Positions 26,934 through 36,586 of a stretch of DNA of 64,000 bases are shown one piece after another (the stretch's first letter is position 1; each line of letters begins with the position of its first letter). The stretch is taken from the NCBI GenBank assembly GCA_014706295.1, contig JACSVZ010000007.1:36244633-36308632 (forward strand), read 5' to 3'. A program made the translations under genes and the position numbers. The DNA is from Lycocorax pyrrhopterus obiensis (taxonomy: Eukaryota; Chordata; Aves; Passeriformes; Paradisaeidae). Under the pieces are notes generated by a model. The model searched no databases. It was not told where the DNA came from and saw nothing but the letters and a program-made list of their open reading frames with translations.

Positions 26934-28419
26934 CAGTAGCAACCTGTTATGAAATTGGTTAAATAAATACAATTGTGGTAAGGTCATACGAGGTTAATCC
27001 AATGCACAGAGTTCATGCCATTCCCAATTGCAATTGTTTATTACCGGTCCATTTTACTTGTTCTCGTTATTCACTCTTTCTCACACTCGGTTTTCCTCCC
27101 TCCCTCATACACACACATACACAAACACATGTATAAAACGCACATCTGCACAGAAACACATCCATTGCATTGTGCTCTAACCTGAATTTCCTTGGGATAA
27201 ATCGTTTTAGCTGGGGTTGAGCTGCACGTATTGTTTCTATGGAGCATCTTTTCCTCCAGCACAAACGTGAAGCAGCTCAACGCGATGCTAGATGTTTGCC
27301 ACAGTTTTGGTCTGAATGCGATCAGCACGCTCTCTGTCCATTACATTTTCCCTTCTCCTTTCCGAGTAAGAAACCTGCGAGATGTATTTCACTTTGTTTC
27401 CCGCTTGAACTTTTTGTTCCCGTGCTGACAGTAAAAAACGATATGCTGTGGACGATTAATACCCAACCCTTTGGTCCCGGCAAAGCGTGGCCATAAGCCC
27501 GAGCCTCTACCACCGCGTGTGCTTGTGGAAAGCGACGGTGCCAGACCCTTTCCCCTGCCCCGGGAGCACCCGGCCCGCTGCCGCCCGCCCTACCCCTTCC
27601 CCCAGCAAAACTGAACCCCGCGGAACCCAGACCCCGTGCCCAGGCCCACGGGCCGGGCCGGCAGTAAACCGCAGTGTCGATTTCATGGGCTACCAATACC
27701 AACATTTATTTTGTACGCCTGACGCGCGGCCTGCGCTCGGCCGGCTCAGTCAGCCCGGCAGCGCGAAGGAGGAGGCGGCCGGAACCCGACGCCTCCCGCC
27801 TGGCTCTGGCGGCCGCGCAAGGGAAGCGGAGTCCGAGCGAGAGCGGCGCGGGGCTGAGCGGGCGGCGGCGGGCAGGGAAGCGCGAAGCCCGGCTCCGGCC
27901 GCCGGTGACAAGGGGCGAGAGCACGGGAGGAGATGGGCCGCTCGTCCCCAGCCTCCCAACTCACAGTCCGGAGAGCGGCGGGCACGGCCCGAGCGGGCCG
28001 GAGCAGACCCCGTCTTCCCCCGGCAGGCCGCGGGTAGCGGTGTCCGGCCCCCGGCCGCCGCCGCAGCCCGGGCCCATCCCGCCGCCTGCGTCCCCTCCGG
28101 ACGATTGTTTTGTTTTCTCCCTCGGTAAAATAACAAACAGAAATAACCGGGCCTGGGAAAATAAACTCGCCGAACGACTTCGGCGGGATCCGCAAAGTAG
28201 TACCTCCGCCGCCACCGGTGTGCCGCGGCCGCTTCACCCACCCGGCCGCCCACCCCGCCTCCGTCGCCGCCAGAGGAAGGGGCAAAGCGGCTCGTGGCAA
28301 CTTTAGTCCGCCGAAGGACCGAGGGGAGCGGGCGGCCGGGCCGGGCCCGCCGCCGCGGGACGGGCGCGACTTGTTCGGCGCGGGGGGATTTGTGCTCGCG
28401 GCGGAGGCCGGGGGGGCAC

Positions 28420-28427
28420 GGGGGGGG

Positions 28428-28457
<30 letters not shown>
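28420..28457. repeat. Poly-G tract: G8-T-G29
   Basis: Eight G residues, one T, then 29 consecutive G residues, inside the FOXG1 CpG island and about 730 bases before the start codon. The tract can form stacked G-quadruplexes on the + strand. Its exact length is likely to be unreliable. Confidence 0.9.
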
Positions 28458-28458
<1 letters not shown>

Positions 28459-28519
28459 GCGCGCACCGCGCGGTGATGCGCCCCTGCGCCGGTATCCCTG
28501 CGCCGCGGGAGCCGCGGCG

Positions 28520-28700
28520 GCGGCGGGGGCGGGGCGGCGCGGGGCGGGGCGGGGCGGGGCGGCGCGCCGCCATTGGCCGGCGGGCGGGCAGACGCGCGGG
28601 CACGCCGCCGGCCCTGATTGGGCGGCCGGTGGGAAAGGTTAAACCAAAAAATGTTTTACAGCCCCGGTGCGTGCCGGCAGCTCTGAAATTAATTGCGGCC
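28520..28700 (+). promoter_or_regulatory. FOXG1: Predicted FOXG1 core promoter (GC boxes, two CCAAT boxes)
   Basis: Four or more tandem GGGGCGG Sp1-type boxes occupy about 28525-28562. Two inverted CCAAT boxes follow, CCATTGG at 28570-28576 and GATTGG at 28616-28621, about 45 bases apart. There is no good TATA box at a fitting distance, as expected for a CpG-island promoter. The start site probably lies just downstream, around 28640-28720, but cannot be fixed from the sequence. Confidence 0.6.
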
Positions 28701-29185
28701 GGGGCGGGCTGTATCGCCCGTCTGCCTCGCTCCGCGCCGGCCCGCCGCGGCTGCTGCTCCCTCCTGCCTCCCCCTGTGCTGCCGTGCCGGGGGAACCGGG
28801 CACCATGAAGTAGCTTTTTTTTTTTTTTTTTGTGTGTCTGTGTTTGTGTGTCGTTGCTTTTTTTTTTTTTTTTTTTTCAGGTTTCAGAGGGTTTTTTCCC
28901 GTTTTTATCTTTTTTTTTTCCTCCGCTCCGAGTCGGTTTGATTTTTCTCTGATCGGTGATTATTATTACTATTATTTTTTTCCCTCCCCGGCGGTTCCTG
29001 TCCGTGCTACATGACTTGCCAGCGCTTGAGACTGCGGTCCAACTGCGCTGCCGCTGCCGCCGCCACCGCCGCCGGTGGTGCCGCCGCCGCCTCGGCCACC
29101 GCCACCGCTTCGGCCGCCGCCTCCGCCGCCGCACCGCGCGCAGCTCCCTCAGCCGCCGCAACTTTCCCCCTCAGACTAGTGTGTG
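28700..29185 (+). other. FOXG1: FOXG1 5' leader (start site not resolved)
   Basis: Sequence between the predicted core promoter and the start codon. It contains T17 (28815-28831) and T20 (28858-28877) tracts, a CAG directly after the second (28878-28880), an (ATT)-like stretch near 28958-28975 and a GCC-triplet-rich segment (29041-29160). It carries a two-codon upstream ORF at 28805-28813 and a longer one at 29011-29205. An in-frame TAG at 29177-29179 shows that FOXG1 cannot start further upstream in this frame. Confidence 0.55.
28805..28813 (+). other. Minimal upstream ORF (Met-Lys-stop)
   Basis: ATG AAG TAG with a favourable context (A at -3, A at +4, preceded by CACC). If the transcript starts upstream of 28805, this would be met by scanning ribosomes before the FOXG1 start, about 370 bases further on. 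Very short uORFs allow re-initiation. Whether the transcript includes this site is unknown. Confidence 0.45.
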
Positions 29186-29205
29186 ATGTTGGACATGGGA
29201 GATAG
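29011..29205 (+). other. Upstream ORF overlapping the FOXG1 start codon
   Basis: A 64-codon ORF in a different frame from FOXG1. It starts at an ATG with a weak context (T at -3) and ends 20 bases past the FOXG1 ATG. Its middle encodes mostly alanine, from the GCC/GCT triplets of the leader. It is more likely a translation-modulating uORF, or neutral, than a functional peptide. Confidence 0.4.
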
Positions 29206-30565
29206 GAAGGAAGTGAAAATGCTGCCGAAATCCTCCTTTAGCATAAACAGCCTGGTGCCCGAAGCCGTCCAGAGCGACAACAACCACAGCAGCCACAGCC
29301 ACCACAACAGCCACCACCCCCATCACCACCACCATCACCACCACCACCACCACCACCCGCCGCCGCAGCAGCCCCAGCGAGCGGCCGCAGCCGAGGAGGA
29401 GGACGAGGAGAAGGGGCAGCACCTCTTGCCGCCCCCCACGGCCACCGCCTCCGGCGCCCTGGAGGTGGCCAAAGCGGACATGCTGGCGGGCAAAGGCGAG
29501 GCGGGCGCGGCGGCGGCGGCGGCAGCGGAGCTGGAGGAGAAGGAGAAAGCGGCCGAGGAGAAGAAGGGGGCGGCGGAGGGGGCCAAGGACGGGGAGAGCG
29601 GGAAGGAGGGGGAGAAGAAGAACGGCAAGTACGAGAAGCCGCCGTTCAGCTACAACGCTCTCATCATGATGGCCATCCGGCAGAGCCCCGAGAAGCGCCT
29701 CACGCTCAATGGCATCTACGAGTTCATCATGAAGAACTTCCCCTACTACCGGGAGAACAAGCAGGGCTGGCAGAACTCCATTCGGCACAACCTCTCTCTC
29801 AATAAGTGCTTCGTCAAGGTGCCCCGCCACTACGACGACCCGGGCAAAGGGAACTACTGGATGCTGGACCCCTCCAGCGACGACGTCTTCATCGGGGGCA
29901 CCACCGGCAAGCTCCGCCGGCGCTCCACCACCTCTCGGGCCAAGCTGGCCTTTAAGCGGGGCGCCCGGCTCACCTCCACCGGACTGACATTCATGGATAG
30001 GGCAGGATCCTTGTACTGGCCTATGTCCCCCTTCCTCTCCCTGCACCACCCCCGGGCCAGCAGCACTTTGAGTTACAATGGGACCACGTCCGCCTACCCC
30101 AGCCACCCCATGCCCTACAGCTCAGTGTTGACTCAAAACTCCTTGGGAAACAACCACTCCTTTTCCACGTCTAATGGGTTAAGTGTTGATAGACTAGTCA
30201 ATGGAGAGATACCTTATGCCACTCATCACCTCACAGCAGCAGCTCTGGCCGCCTCAGTGCCGTGTGGCTTGTCAGTTCCCTGCTCCGGCACCTATTCCCT
30301 AAACCCCTGCTCTGTAAATCTCCTAGCAGGACAGACGAGTTACTTTTTCCCCCATGTTCCTCACCCTTCAATGACTTCTCAAAGCAGCACTTCAATGACG
30401 GCCAGGGCAGCCTCCTCCTCCACGTCGCCACAGGCGCCCTCCACTCTCCCCTGTGAGTCCTTAAGACCTTCTTTGCCAAGTTTTACAACGGGACTTTCCG
30501 GAGGACTTTCTGATTATTTCACACATCAAAATCAGGGGTCTTCTTCAAACCCTTTAATACATTAA
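29186..30565 (+). CDS. FOXG1: FOXG1 forkhead transcription factor (brain factor 1)
   Basis: This is a 459-residue nuclear DNA-binding protein encoded by one uninterrupted exon. In vertebrates FOXG1 represses transcription with Groucho/TLE partners and controls growth and patterning of the telencephalon. Residues 1-30 match the conserved FOXG1 N-terminus. A histidine-rich segment follows (residues 34-57, with 12 consecutive His at 46-57), then a Glu/Ala/Lys-rich low-complexity region (66-148). The forkhead winged-helix domain spans about 150-241, with recognition helix [13 protein letters not shown] (197-209) and the basic wing [12 protein letters not shown]. The motif [13 protein letters not shown] (277-289) corresponds to the Groucho-binding region, and the C-terminus to SSSNPLIH is nearly identical to that of mammals. 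I chose the ATG at 29186: it begins the conserved [12 protein letters not shown], has G at -3, and follows an in-frame TAG at 29177. Length is slightly below the human 489 because Pro/Gln tracts are absent. All key forkhead residues appear intact. Confidence 0.98.
   Translation: MLDMGDRKEVKMLPKSSFSINSLVPEAVQSDNNHSSHSHHNSHHPHHHHHHHHHHHHPPPQQPQRAAAAEEEDEEKGQHLLPPPTATASGALEVAKADMLAGKGEAGAAAAAAAELEEKEKAAEEKKGAAEGAKDGESGKEGEKKNGKYEKPPFSYNALIMMAIRQSPEKRLTLNGIYEFIMKNFPYYRENKQGWQNSIRHNLSLNKCFVKVPRHYDDPGKGNYWMLDPSSDDVFIGGTTGKLRRRSTTSRAKLAFKRGARLTSTGLTFMDRAGSLYWPMSPFLSLHHPRASSTLSYNGTTSAYPSHPMPYSSVLTQNSLGNNHSFSTSNGLSVDRLVNGEIPYATHHLTAAALAASVPCGLSVPCSGTYSLNPCSVNLLAGQTSYFFPHVPHPSMTSQSSTSMTARAASSSTSPQAPSTLPCESLRPSLPSFTTGLSGGLSDYFTHQNQGSSSNPLIH
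29321..29356 (+). repeat. FOXG1: Histidine-codon repeat within FOXG1
   Basis: Twelve consecutive CAC/CAT codons encode a polyhistidine run (residues 46-57), preceded by other His-rich codons from about residue 34. Histidine runs here are a known FOXG1 trait and often promote nuclear-speckle localisation. CAT interruptions would limit slippage. Confidence 0.95.
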
Positions 30566-30895
30566 CATCCATGGGATCAGACTGTAAGTGAACATTTTAC
30601 ACACATTTGCATTGTAAATGATAATTAAAAGGAAAAAAAGCAAAACAAAAAAGTCCAGGTATTTTTTATTAAGTCCCCCATTTTCTGTACGTTTGTTCAG
30701 TCTTTAGGGTTGTTTATTATTCCACCAAGGTGAGGAGTGTCAGCAAGGTGCAATGTGGGGAGATTGCATTGTAGACTATGAAGTTTGGAAGACAAAATTA
30801 TAGTAGAATGTGTATCTAAATAGTGACTGCTTTTGCAATTTTTTATTCAAATACGATAAGTCTATCACTAAAAACCGCCCGATTCTCCATGTTGG

Positions 30896-30903
30896 CAGTA
30901 TTA
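30896..30903 (+). promoter_or_regulatory. miR-200b/c/429 8-mer seed match
   Basis: CAGTATTA is a full 8-mer match to the miR-200b/200c/429 seed. Foxg1 has been reported as a miR-200-family target in olfactory development, so the site is plausible. Confidence 0.65.
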
Positions 30904-31139
30904 TAAATTATCATGGATATGTCGGTGGGTGCAGACCTTGAAAGAAAGAAAAAAAACAAAACAAACCACTAAATTTATGAAAACTATAAAAGAAAAACTT
31001 AAAACGTAATTTGTATTTAAGCAGAATTAATACTGAAAGATGCCCAAGATCTACTTTTGGCCATTTATTATTTTATTCTTTTCTTTACCGAACTGCTTTT
31101 TTTTTTTTTTTGTTCATTTGTTTGTTTGTTTACTTTTAG

Positions 31140-31147
31140 ACCAAAGA
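31140..31147 (+). promoter_or_regulatory. miR-9 8-mer seed match
   Basis: ACCAAAGA is a full 8-mer match to the miR-9 seed. miR-9 repression of Foxg1 during cortical neurogenesis is established in mammals, and this is the likely avian counterpart of that site. Confidence 0.7.
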
Positions 31148-31515
31148 TTGGGTTTTAGAAAATGCACTCAGTGTACGAAGTAATTTAAAAAAACAGCAAC
31201 ATTATTTCAGTTTGCAGCACTGCCCGTTCAAATGAATCAGAAGGGGACAAAATTAATGATTGCCTTCAGTTTGTGTTGTGTATATTTTGATGTATGTGGT
31301 CACTAACAGGTCACCTTTATTTTTTTTCTAAATGTAGTGAAATGTTAATACCTATTGTACTTATAGGTAAACCTTGCAAATATGTAACCTGTGTTGCGCA
31401 AAAGCCGCATAAATTTGAGTGATTGTTAATGTTGTCTTAAAATTTCTTGATTGTGATACTGTGGTCATATGCCCGTGTTTGTCACTTACAAAAATGTTTA
31501 CTATGAACACACAGA

Positions 31516-31521
31516 AATAAA
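31516..31521 (+). terminator. FOXG1: FOXG1 polyadenylation signal
   Basis: AATAAA about 950 bases after the stop codon, followed 30-50 bases later by a T-rich stretch (TTTTTTTGTCTC) that suits the cleavage-factor-binding downstream element. No stronger signal occurs earlier in the 3' UTR. Confidence 0.8.
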
Positions 31522-32559
31522 AAAATAGGCTAAATTCATATATACTTGATAGTTTTTTTGTCTCTTTTATTAACCCTAATGTGGCAGAGGCTTTAAAGTT
31601 ACAGTGAGATCAGAGCGCTGCTTATTGCACAGTCCACCATTTTTCACATGCTCCTTTCTTTCTCCCCCCGCCCCCTCCCTTGCTGTCTTTAACTGCAGTA
31701 TTTTCAAATGTAAAGGACCAGGGTATTTAATTAAACACCATGGCCACTACTTTGGTGTCCATTTTGGGGCAGAGCTCTTATAAAGTCTGCTTAAAAATTG
31801 TTAGTAGGAGGTAGGGTGTCTTACTAAAAACTGCCTCACGCTGAAGATGCTTAACATTGCATATGTATGCATATATACATACATACATATACAATTTAAG
31901 TATATAAGCACACATTGGCAAAAAAGCCAAGGTGCATTATTATATAGCTACGTGTTCTTCCTGCAATCTCTGAAATGCATTCGAAGACTTATTCTCCTGA
32001 AAGAAATTAATTTCGTCTCTCTGATGACTCAAGATACATTAGCAAAGGATGTGTATGTGTGTGTATATACGTACACATATTAGCTATCATATGATCGTTT
32101 GACCAAATTTAGCAAGCTATGATATGTACGCGGATAAAATATAACCCTTATCTTAAAGGAGCACTCTTCCGGAAGTATCGAGGCTATATGTATTTATGTA
32201 CGTGTCATGCTGCAGACACTTTGGCTTAGGTATGGTGAAAGTAGCGGTATTTTTTGGCAGCCAGTGCTCTGCTCTGTCCCTTCGGCCAGGCGGGGGGGGC
32301 AGGAGCCGAGCACGGTGAGGTGAAGGCGCAGTCCATGGCAGGGAGGCAGGGCGCCGGGGGGTCACGTGACACCCGGCCTCGCATACCGATGTTTAAACGT
32401 TTTAGGGGGTTAAAAAAAAAAAAAAAAAAAAAAAGAAGAAGAAAAGAAAATAAACAAATCAAACCTGTATGGATGCACTTAAATGCAAAGTTTTGAAATC
32501 GAGATCTTTTTTTCGCAGTGCCTCCTGATGCTCAATAAGTCACGCAGGCGTCCCTAAGA

Positions 32560-32910
32560 AAGCTCCGTTGCCCGGAGAATCGATCCATTAGTTTTAAGGG
32601 GGCAACGTTGCTAGTAATTTTAAGAAGCGTTTAATCCTAAAAAGAATTGGTGTCTTGATGAGTTTAGGGAAGCCTATAAAGGTCACAACTCTTGAAAATA
32701 ATTAGAAAACTTGTGCAAAACGTTTAGGAACTAATTGGTTCCCGCGGTGAGTCCGCAGAGGACAAGTTGTTCATTTGTTACGTTTGTAGCCTAAACTGAG
32801 CTCTGCAGCAGTGCAACAAATCGGCGACTGCTCACAATAGGCCCAATGAAAAATAATCTCTAGGTCGGAGATGTTATCGCAAACGCTTTAAAGAGCTTAT
32901 CTTAGAAAGA
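32560..32910. promoter_or_regulatory. Candidate conserved block 1 kb past FOXG1
   Basis: Non-repetitive, with homeodomain-type cores (AATAATTAG near 32697, CTAATTGG near 32733), TTTGTTACG and AACAAAT motifs, and no ORF. It lies about 1 kb past the FOXG1 polyadenylation signal. The texture and position suit a proximal downstream enhancer. Conservation was not tested. Confidence 0.3.
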
Positions 32911-34119
32911 CAGAAAAGAGGAAGAAAAAGAAAAAAAATGCCGGGAGTGAATAAAGAAGCAATAGAAAAATCTGAATTCTTGCAAACGGTGTATTTGTCG
33001 TGCTGAGAGAATAAGGGGAGGAAGAGGGAATCTCCCGAAAATAAGTAATATATAAACAGATGCAAACAGATCTACAGGAAAGAGAGAGAAGTGAAAGGTT
33101 AGGGATGAAAGATGGGACACCCAGCTCTGCACTGTGTGGGGGAGAAGGAGAGAACTCTGATAATCTTGGCTTTCACTCTCACTTTCGCAATTCAAAATTA
33201 ATCATCACTATGAGAAAACGATTGCTTTGTTTGGGGAAGAAGAGATGATACCACCACTTGAAAGCTCCTACCCTCCCCCATTTTCTTTACTCTATTGTCA
33301 TTAAAACAAGTGATGCAAAAATACTAAAAAACAAAACTCTTTTTCAACAGATCTATCGGAAATAATAAAATGCAATAGGTGTGATTTAAATTCTTGAAGC
33401 CTAGAGACCCCATTCTGTGTCCTTGTGCCTAAACAACTTAAAAGAGAAGCATCTGCTGCAGCTGACAAAGAAAATGATTTATTATTTACCACTTGCAACT
33501 GGTTGTATACTGTAGGAAATCCAATAGCACATACGTAAAGTGTTATTTTGTTCGCAATGTAAAAAAAACCTGCTGTCAGTGTACTGAAAGGAGGAAAGAG
33601 ACAGATCAGGTTGGAAGAAAGCACAATCTCGCCATGTCAGAGTTTGAGGTTGGCTAATAAGCATTAATTAGATAAGCGTGATGCATAATAATTCCTGAAA
33701 AGGGTAGCCTTGATGTATGTCCCTCCAGACTTAGTTTAAGCCAGTGCTCGCTCCCAGAGTTCTCCTTTAGGCTCGGTGTTGCAAAGTATTGCCTAAGGAG
33801 TTCAGGTGCCACAGACTTTTCCCTCTTTCTCTTACACCGGGCGCAGGGGTGGTTGCTGAGCTGGTAATTTATTCACGTTTCTATACGCGTTACCAGCAAT
33901 CAGACTATTTTTGCGAAGGAAAAAAAATAAATCCAACCCAAAACAAAACCAAAATAACACCAATAAATCGCTAAAGTTGTCATGGATTGTATCAGGATTG
34001 CTAAGGCCCCAAATATGTCTTTACCTTTGCCTGCTTCCCAGCCAGAGAAACCTTTTGTTCGCTGAGGATATCTGCTAGGCTAATCTTTGCACAGGCTCGT
34101 TCGGCACTGAATGCGAGGT

Positions 34120-34250
34120 GGTGGTTTGTTTGGTTTTGTTTTTCTTTTTGTTGTTGTTTTGTTGTTGGGAGGGTTGGTGGTTTTTTGGTGGTGGTGGGCT
34201 TTTTGTGTTTGGGTTGTTGTTTGGTTTTTTTGGGGGAGGGGGGGTGGTTT
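34120..34250. repeat. G/T-rich low-complexity tract
   Basis: About 130 bases almost entirely of G and T on the + strand (GTTTGGTTTTGTTTTTC-like, GGTGGTGGTGG, TTTTTTGGGGG) without a strict period. Similar tracts occur at 42286-42482 and 43668-43778, and in reverse orientation at 47396-47478. Confidence 0.8.
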
Positions 34251-36097
34251 AGCATACAGTATTTCTGTTATCTGATTCTTGTTTCCGCGGTGGTTTATAT
34301 GTCAAATCCTCAAGCTAAGCTTTTAGGATTTTTTAAAATATGCACATTTTTAGAGTGATGCGGTGTCTTAGCGTCGTTTCTTTAGCGTTTCCTAATTTAG
34401 AGTGTTTATGGGGGACGGGCGGTCTTTATGGAATTAAGGAGCTATTGTTATATTCTTAGTTGATGTTTGAGGTGATTAACTTTGCTCGCGTAGATCGTAG
34501 GAGAAGAAATCTGCTCATCAAGAAACATCCAATTACGACTTTAAGACTGCCTTCGCAAACATGTTTGAAGCATAATAAACAGTAACTCGAATTCTCAACG
34601 CGATATTTGGCCAACCAATTTTTGTCATATTTTAGATATCTGTCTTTTGTTACACTAAAATATCATCCGTTGTGTGGAATGTATTCTTACGAAAGGGTTT
34701 AAAAGAAAGTGAACAAAAATGTAATTTGACTTAGATGGCACAAAACTACTGTTTGGGGGAGTGATATTTTTTTAATCTGATACTTGAAAAAAATAGTTTA
34801 ACCGGGACGTCATTTTGCTCTTTATAACTTCTTCTGATGATTATTAAGATTTATGTCAGAAATTATGATTCAGGTACACACCCCCTCACCACTTGTGTTA
34901 ATATGAGGTCTCAATCACCATGTATTCACTATTCACTCAAGCAAAACTCCCACTGAACGCCGGTTACGTTTTGACTGAACCACATCAGAGTTTTGCTTAA
35001 GAAAGAACATTGAGCAAGACTCCTTCTTTTATTAGCGACTTTATTCTTTAATTGTTGTATTTTCCCTTAGGATGGGAAACAAACAAACAAACAAAAAAGT
35101 CTGCCTCTAGATAATCACGGCTATTGCACTTAATTGTGTGATCGCGAATAATACAGCCGCCCGAGAAAGTATATCCGCATACATCTTACGCGACTACAAA
35201 TTCAACGATTGCCAATAAATATGTATACATACATATAGACACACACAGACTGCAGAGGTGTCTATCCATTGCACTAGTGTCTGCAGTAGCTCCTCTGCTT
35301 TTCTGTGCACCGAAATGTTCTTGTTTTTAATACCCCCCCCCTTTCCGCCCCGTGGTGAAGGTGCCTGGGTAAATGGGTCAAAAACTGGTGGGCAACTGGG
35401 TTAGGAAGAGGTGAAGGTGAAGATCAATAGAGGTTTTAGGGCTGGCTGTGTCTGTTGTGCTGGGTTTGTGTGACTGTGCCCAGAGGGCGGAGTTCCTGCA
35501 CATTCCTACCTCACCGGAGAACCTGCCCTCAACTCCACTTCAGCTACTCCAGAGAGATGGGACCCTCCAGAAGAAACCTGCCCAGCAATCCTTCCCGCCA
35601 GAAGGGTAGGTGCACTTCAAGAAAATCTTCCCTACCTCTTATCCCCACAGGCAGATCCATGTGATACGAATGAATAGAGATGACAGACTTCTGTCTAAAC
35701 GTACTGTTTCCCCGTGTCCCCCGATAAGCAGATCGCCCGTGCAACCGAAGCACAGTTTCAAAGCACCAGTTACACCAAAACTGCGTGTGCCTAATGTCAG
35801 GATTTTCGCTCTCTCTCTTCTTTTTTTTTTTTTTTTCGGTCTCTTCCTCAAAGTGTTTCCTCCCCCGGCCTTCCCCCTCCCCCTCGGGCTCTTTCGTTTC
35901 AATCGGTAAGTTGGAAGTTTCTTCGCCGATTTAGCAGTTCTTGTGGTTAATCTGTAGATATTTTAGCTTGTTTTGTTAACGTGCTCTTTGTTTGCTTGTT
36001 TGCCACCAATGTCAGAGAAAGTCACACGGGTGCAATGTTGTGTTTGCCTTTTTAAGATGCCAGGAGAAACCGCCTCTACCTGCAAGAAAGGCGCACG

Positions 36098-36586
36098 ATG
36101 GCACTTGGGGACAGGAGTCCTCCGACGGCAGCGGGTGAGTGCGGATTTTACTCCTCTTTTACACTCAAGAATCAAGTAACTACACGCGCGATTTTTGTCC
36201 GCTGGTACCAGAATGGGAGAGAGCTGCATTCCCGCAGATCCCTGAGCGTGCTCTGCCTTTTTGGTCACAGCACAGAAATACCACGGGGGCTAGGCAAAAT
36301 TCCCCTCCACCACCCATTTGGGGAGGAAATTTGGTCCTTTATCCATCTCTGCTACATGAAAGACGATTTTAGCATGGCGAGTATAGGCGGATTCCGTAAT
36401 GAATTATTTCTAAAAATTCTGAGCCTGTCATTTGAGAAAAAGTTACAGGCTTATCGCACCTTTCGGGGTTGTGTAAAGAGTGCTAATATCCCTAAATTTT
36501 CAGGAAAGCGACTAAATGCCGAAAATTTTGGGAGATCGAGCAGAGAGACCTTGCAAAGAGCCGTACTGAGCTGGGTTTTGCTTTGA
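36098..36586 (+). other. Unrecognised 162-codon ORF, weak candidate
   Basis: An ATG with a strong context (A at -3, G at +4) opens a 162-codon frame in sequence that is not strongly GC-rich. The predicted protein has no recognisable domain, signal peptide or membrane segment. A good splice-donor consensus (CGG|GTGAGT, GT at 36136-36137) lies 13 codons in, so the region could instead be a first exon of a spliced transcript on the FOXG1 strand. In mammals a long noncoding RNA (LINC01551) starts a few kilobases past FOXG1 on the same strand, but I cannot show homology. Chance remains the most likely explanation. Confidence 0.2.

Larger units (their letters stand above)
22346..27480. other. Gene-free upstream flank of the FOXG1 promoter
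   Basis: Mostly AT-rich. It includes T and A homopolymers, GT-rich DNA near 24097-24133, an A11-G14 junction (25008-25032) and a (GT)10 repeat (26914-26933). The block 26030-26680 is repeat-free and carries a TCF/LEF-like ATCAAAG near 26148, so it may be regulatory. No exon was recognised. Confidence 0.55.
27480..29185 (+). promoter_or_regulatory. FOXG1: FOXG1 CpG-island promoter region
   Basis: A long GC- and CpG-rich region ending at the FOXG1 start codon and continuing into its coding sequence. An AT-rich interruption at about 28098-28170 carries forkhead-like motifs. It is followed by a perfect 7-bp hairpin, CGCCGAA-CGAC-TTCGGCG (28168-28185). The region agrees with the CpG-island promoters usual for developmental regulators. 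Large open frames on both strands (up to 285 codons) are GC artefacts. Confidence 0.85.
30566..31541 (+). other. FOXG1: FOXG1 3' UTR
   Basis: AT-rich, repeat-poor sequence from the stop codon to a canonical AATAAA at 31516-31521, with a T-rich downstream element around 31551-31567. Its last 300 bases, including the region around 31255-31530, resemble the strongly conserved FOXG1 3' UTR of other vertebrates as I recall it. It holds 8-mer seed matches for miR-200b/429 (30896) and miR-9 (31140). The cleavage site is inferred to lie about 15-25 bases after the signal. Confidence 0.8.

Noticed and set aside
27487..28808. Several ORFs of 196-285 codons on both strands before FOXG1
   Set aside because: They lie in the CpG island, overlap one another in many frames and have Pro/Arg/Ala/Gly compositions typical of noncoding GC-rich DNA.
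29171..30106. 311-codon minus-strand ORF opposite FOXG1
   Set aside because: It is the shadow of GC-rich FOXG1 codons. It is rich in Val/Leu/Arg runs mirroring His and Ala codons and has no domain.
32411..32433. A23 run as the tail of a retroposed gene copy
   Set aside because: No gene-like body or target-site duplication is visible beside it.
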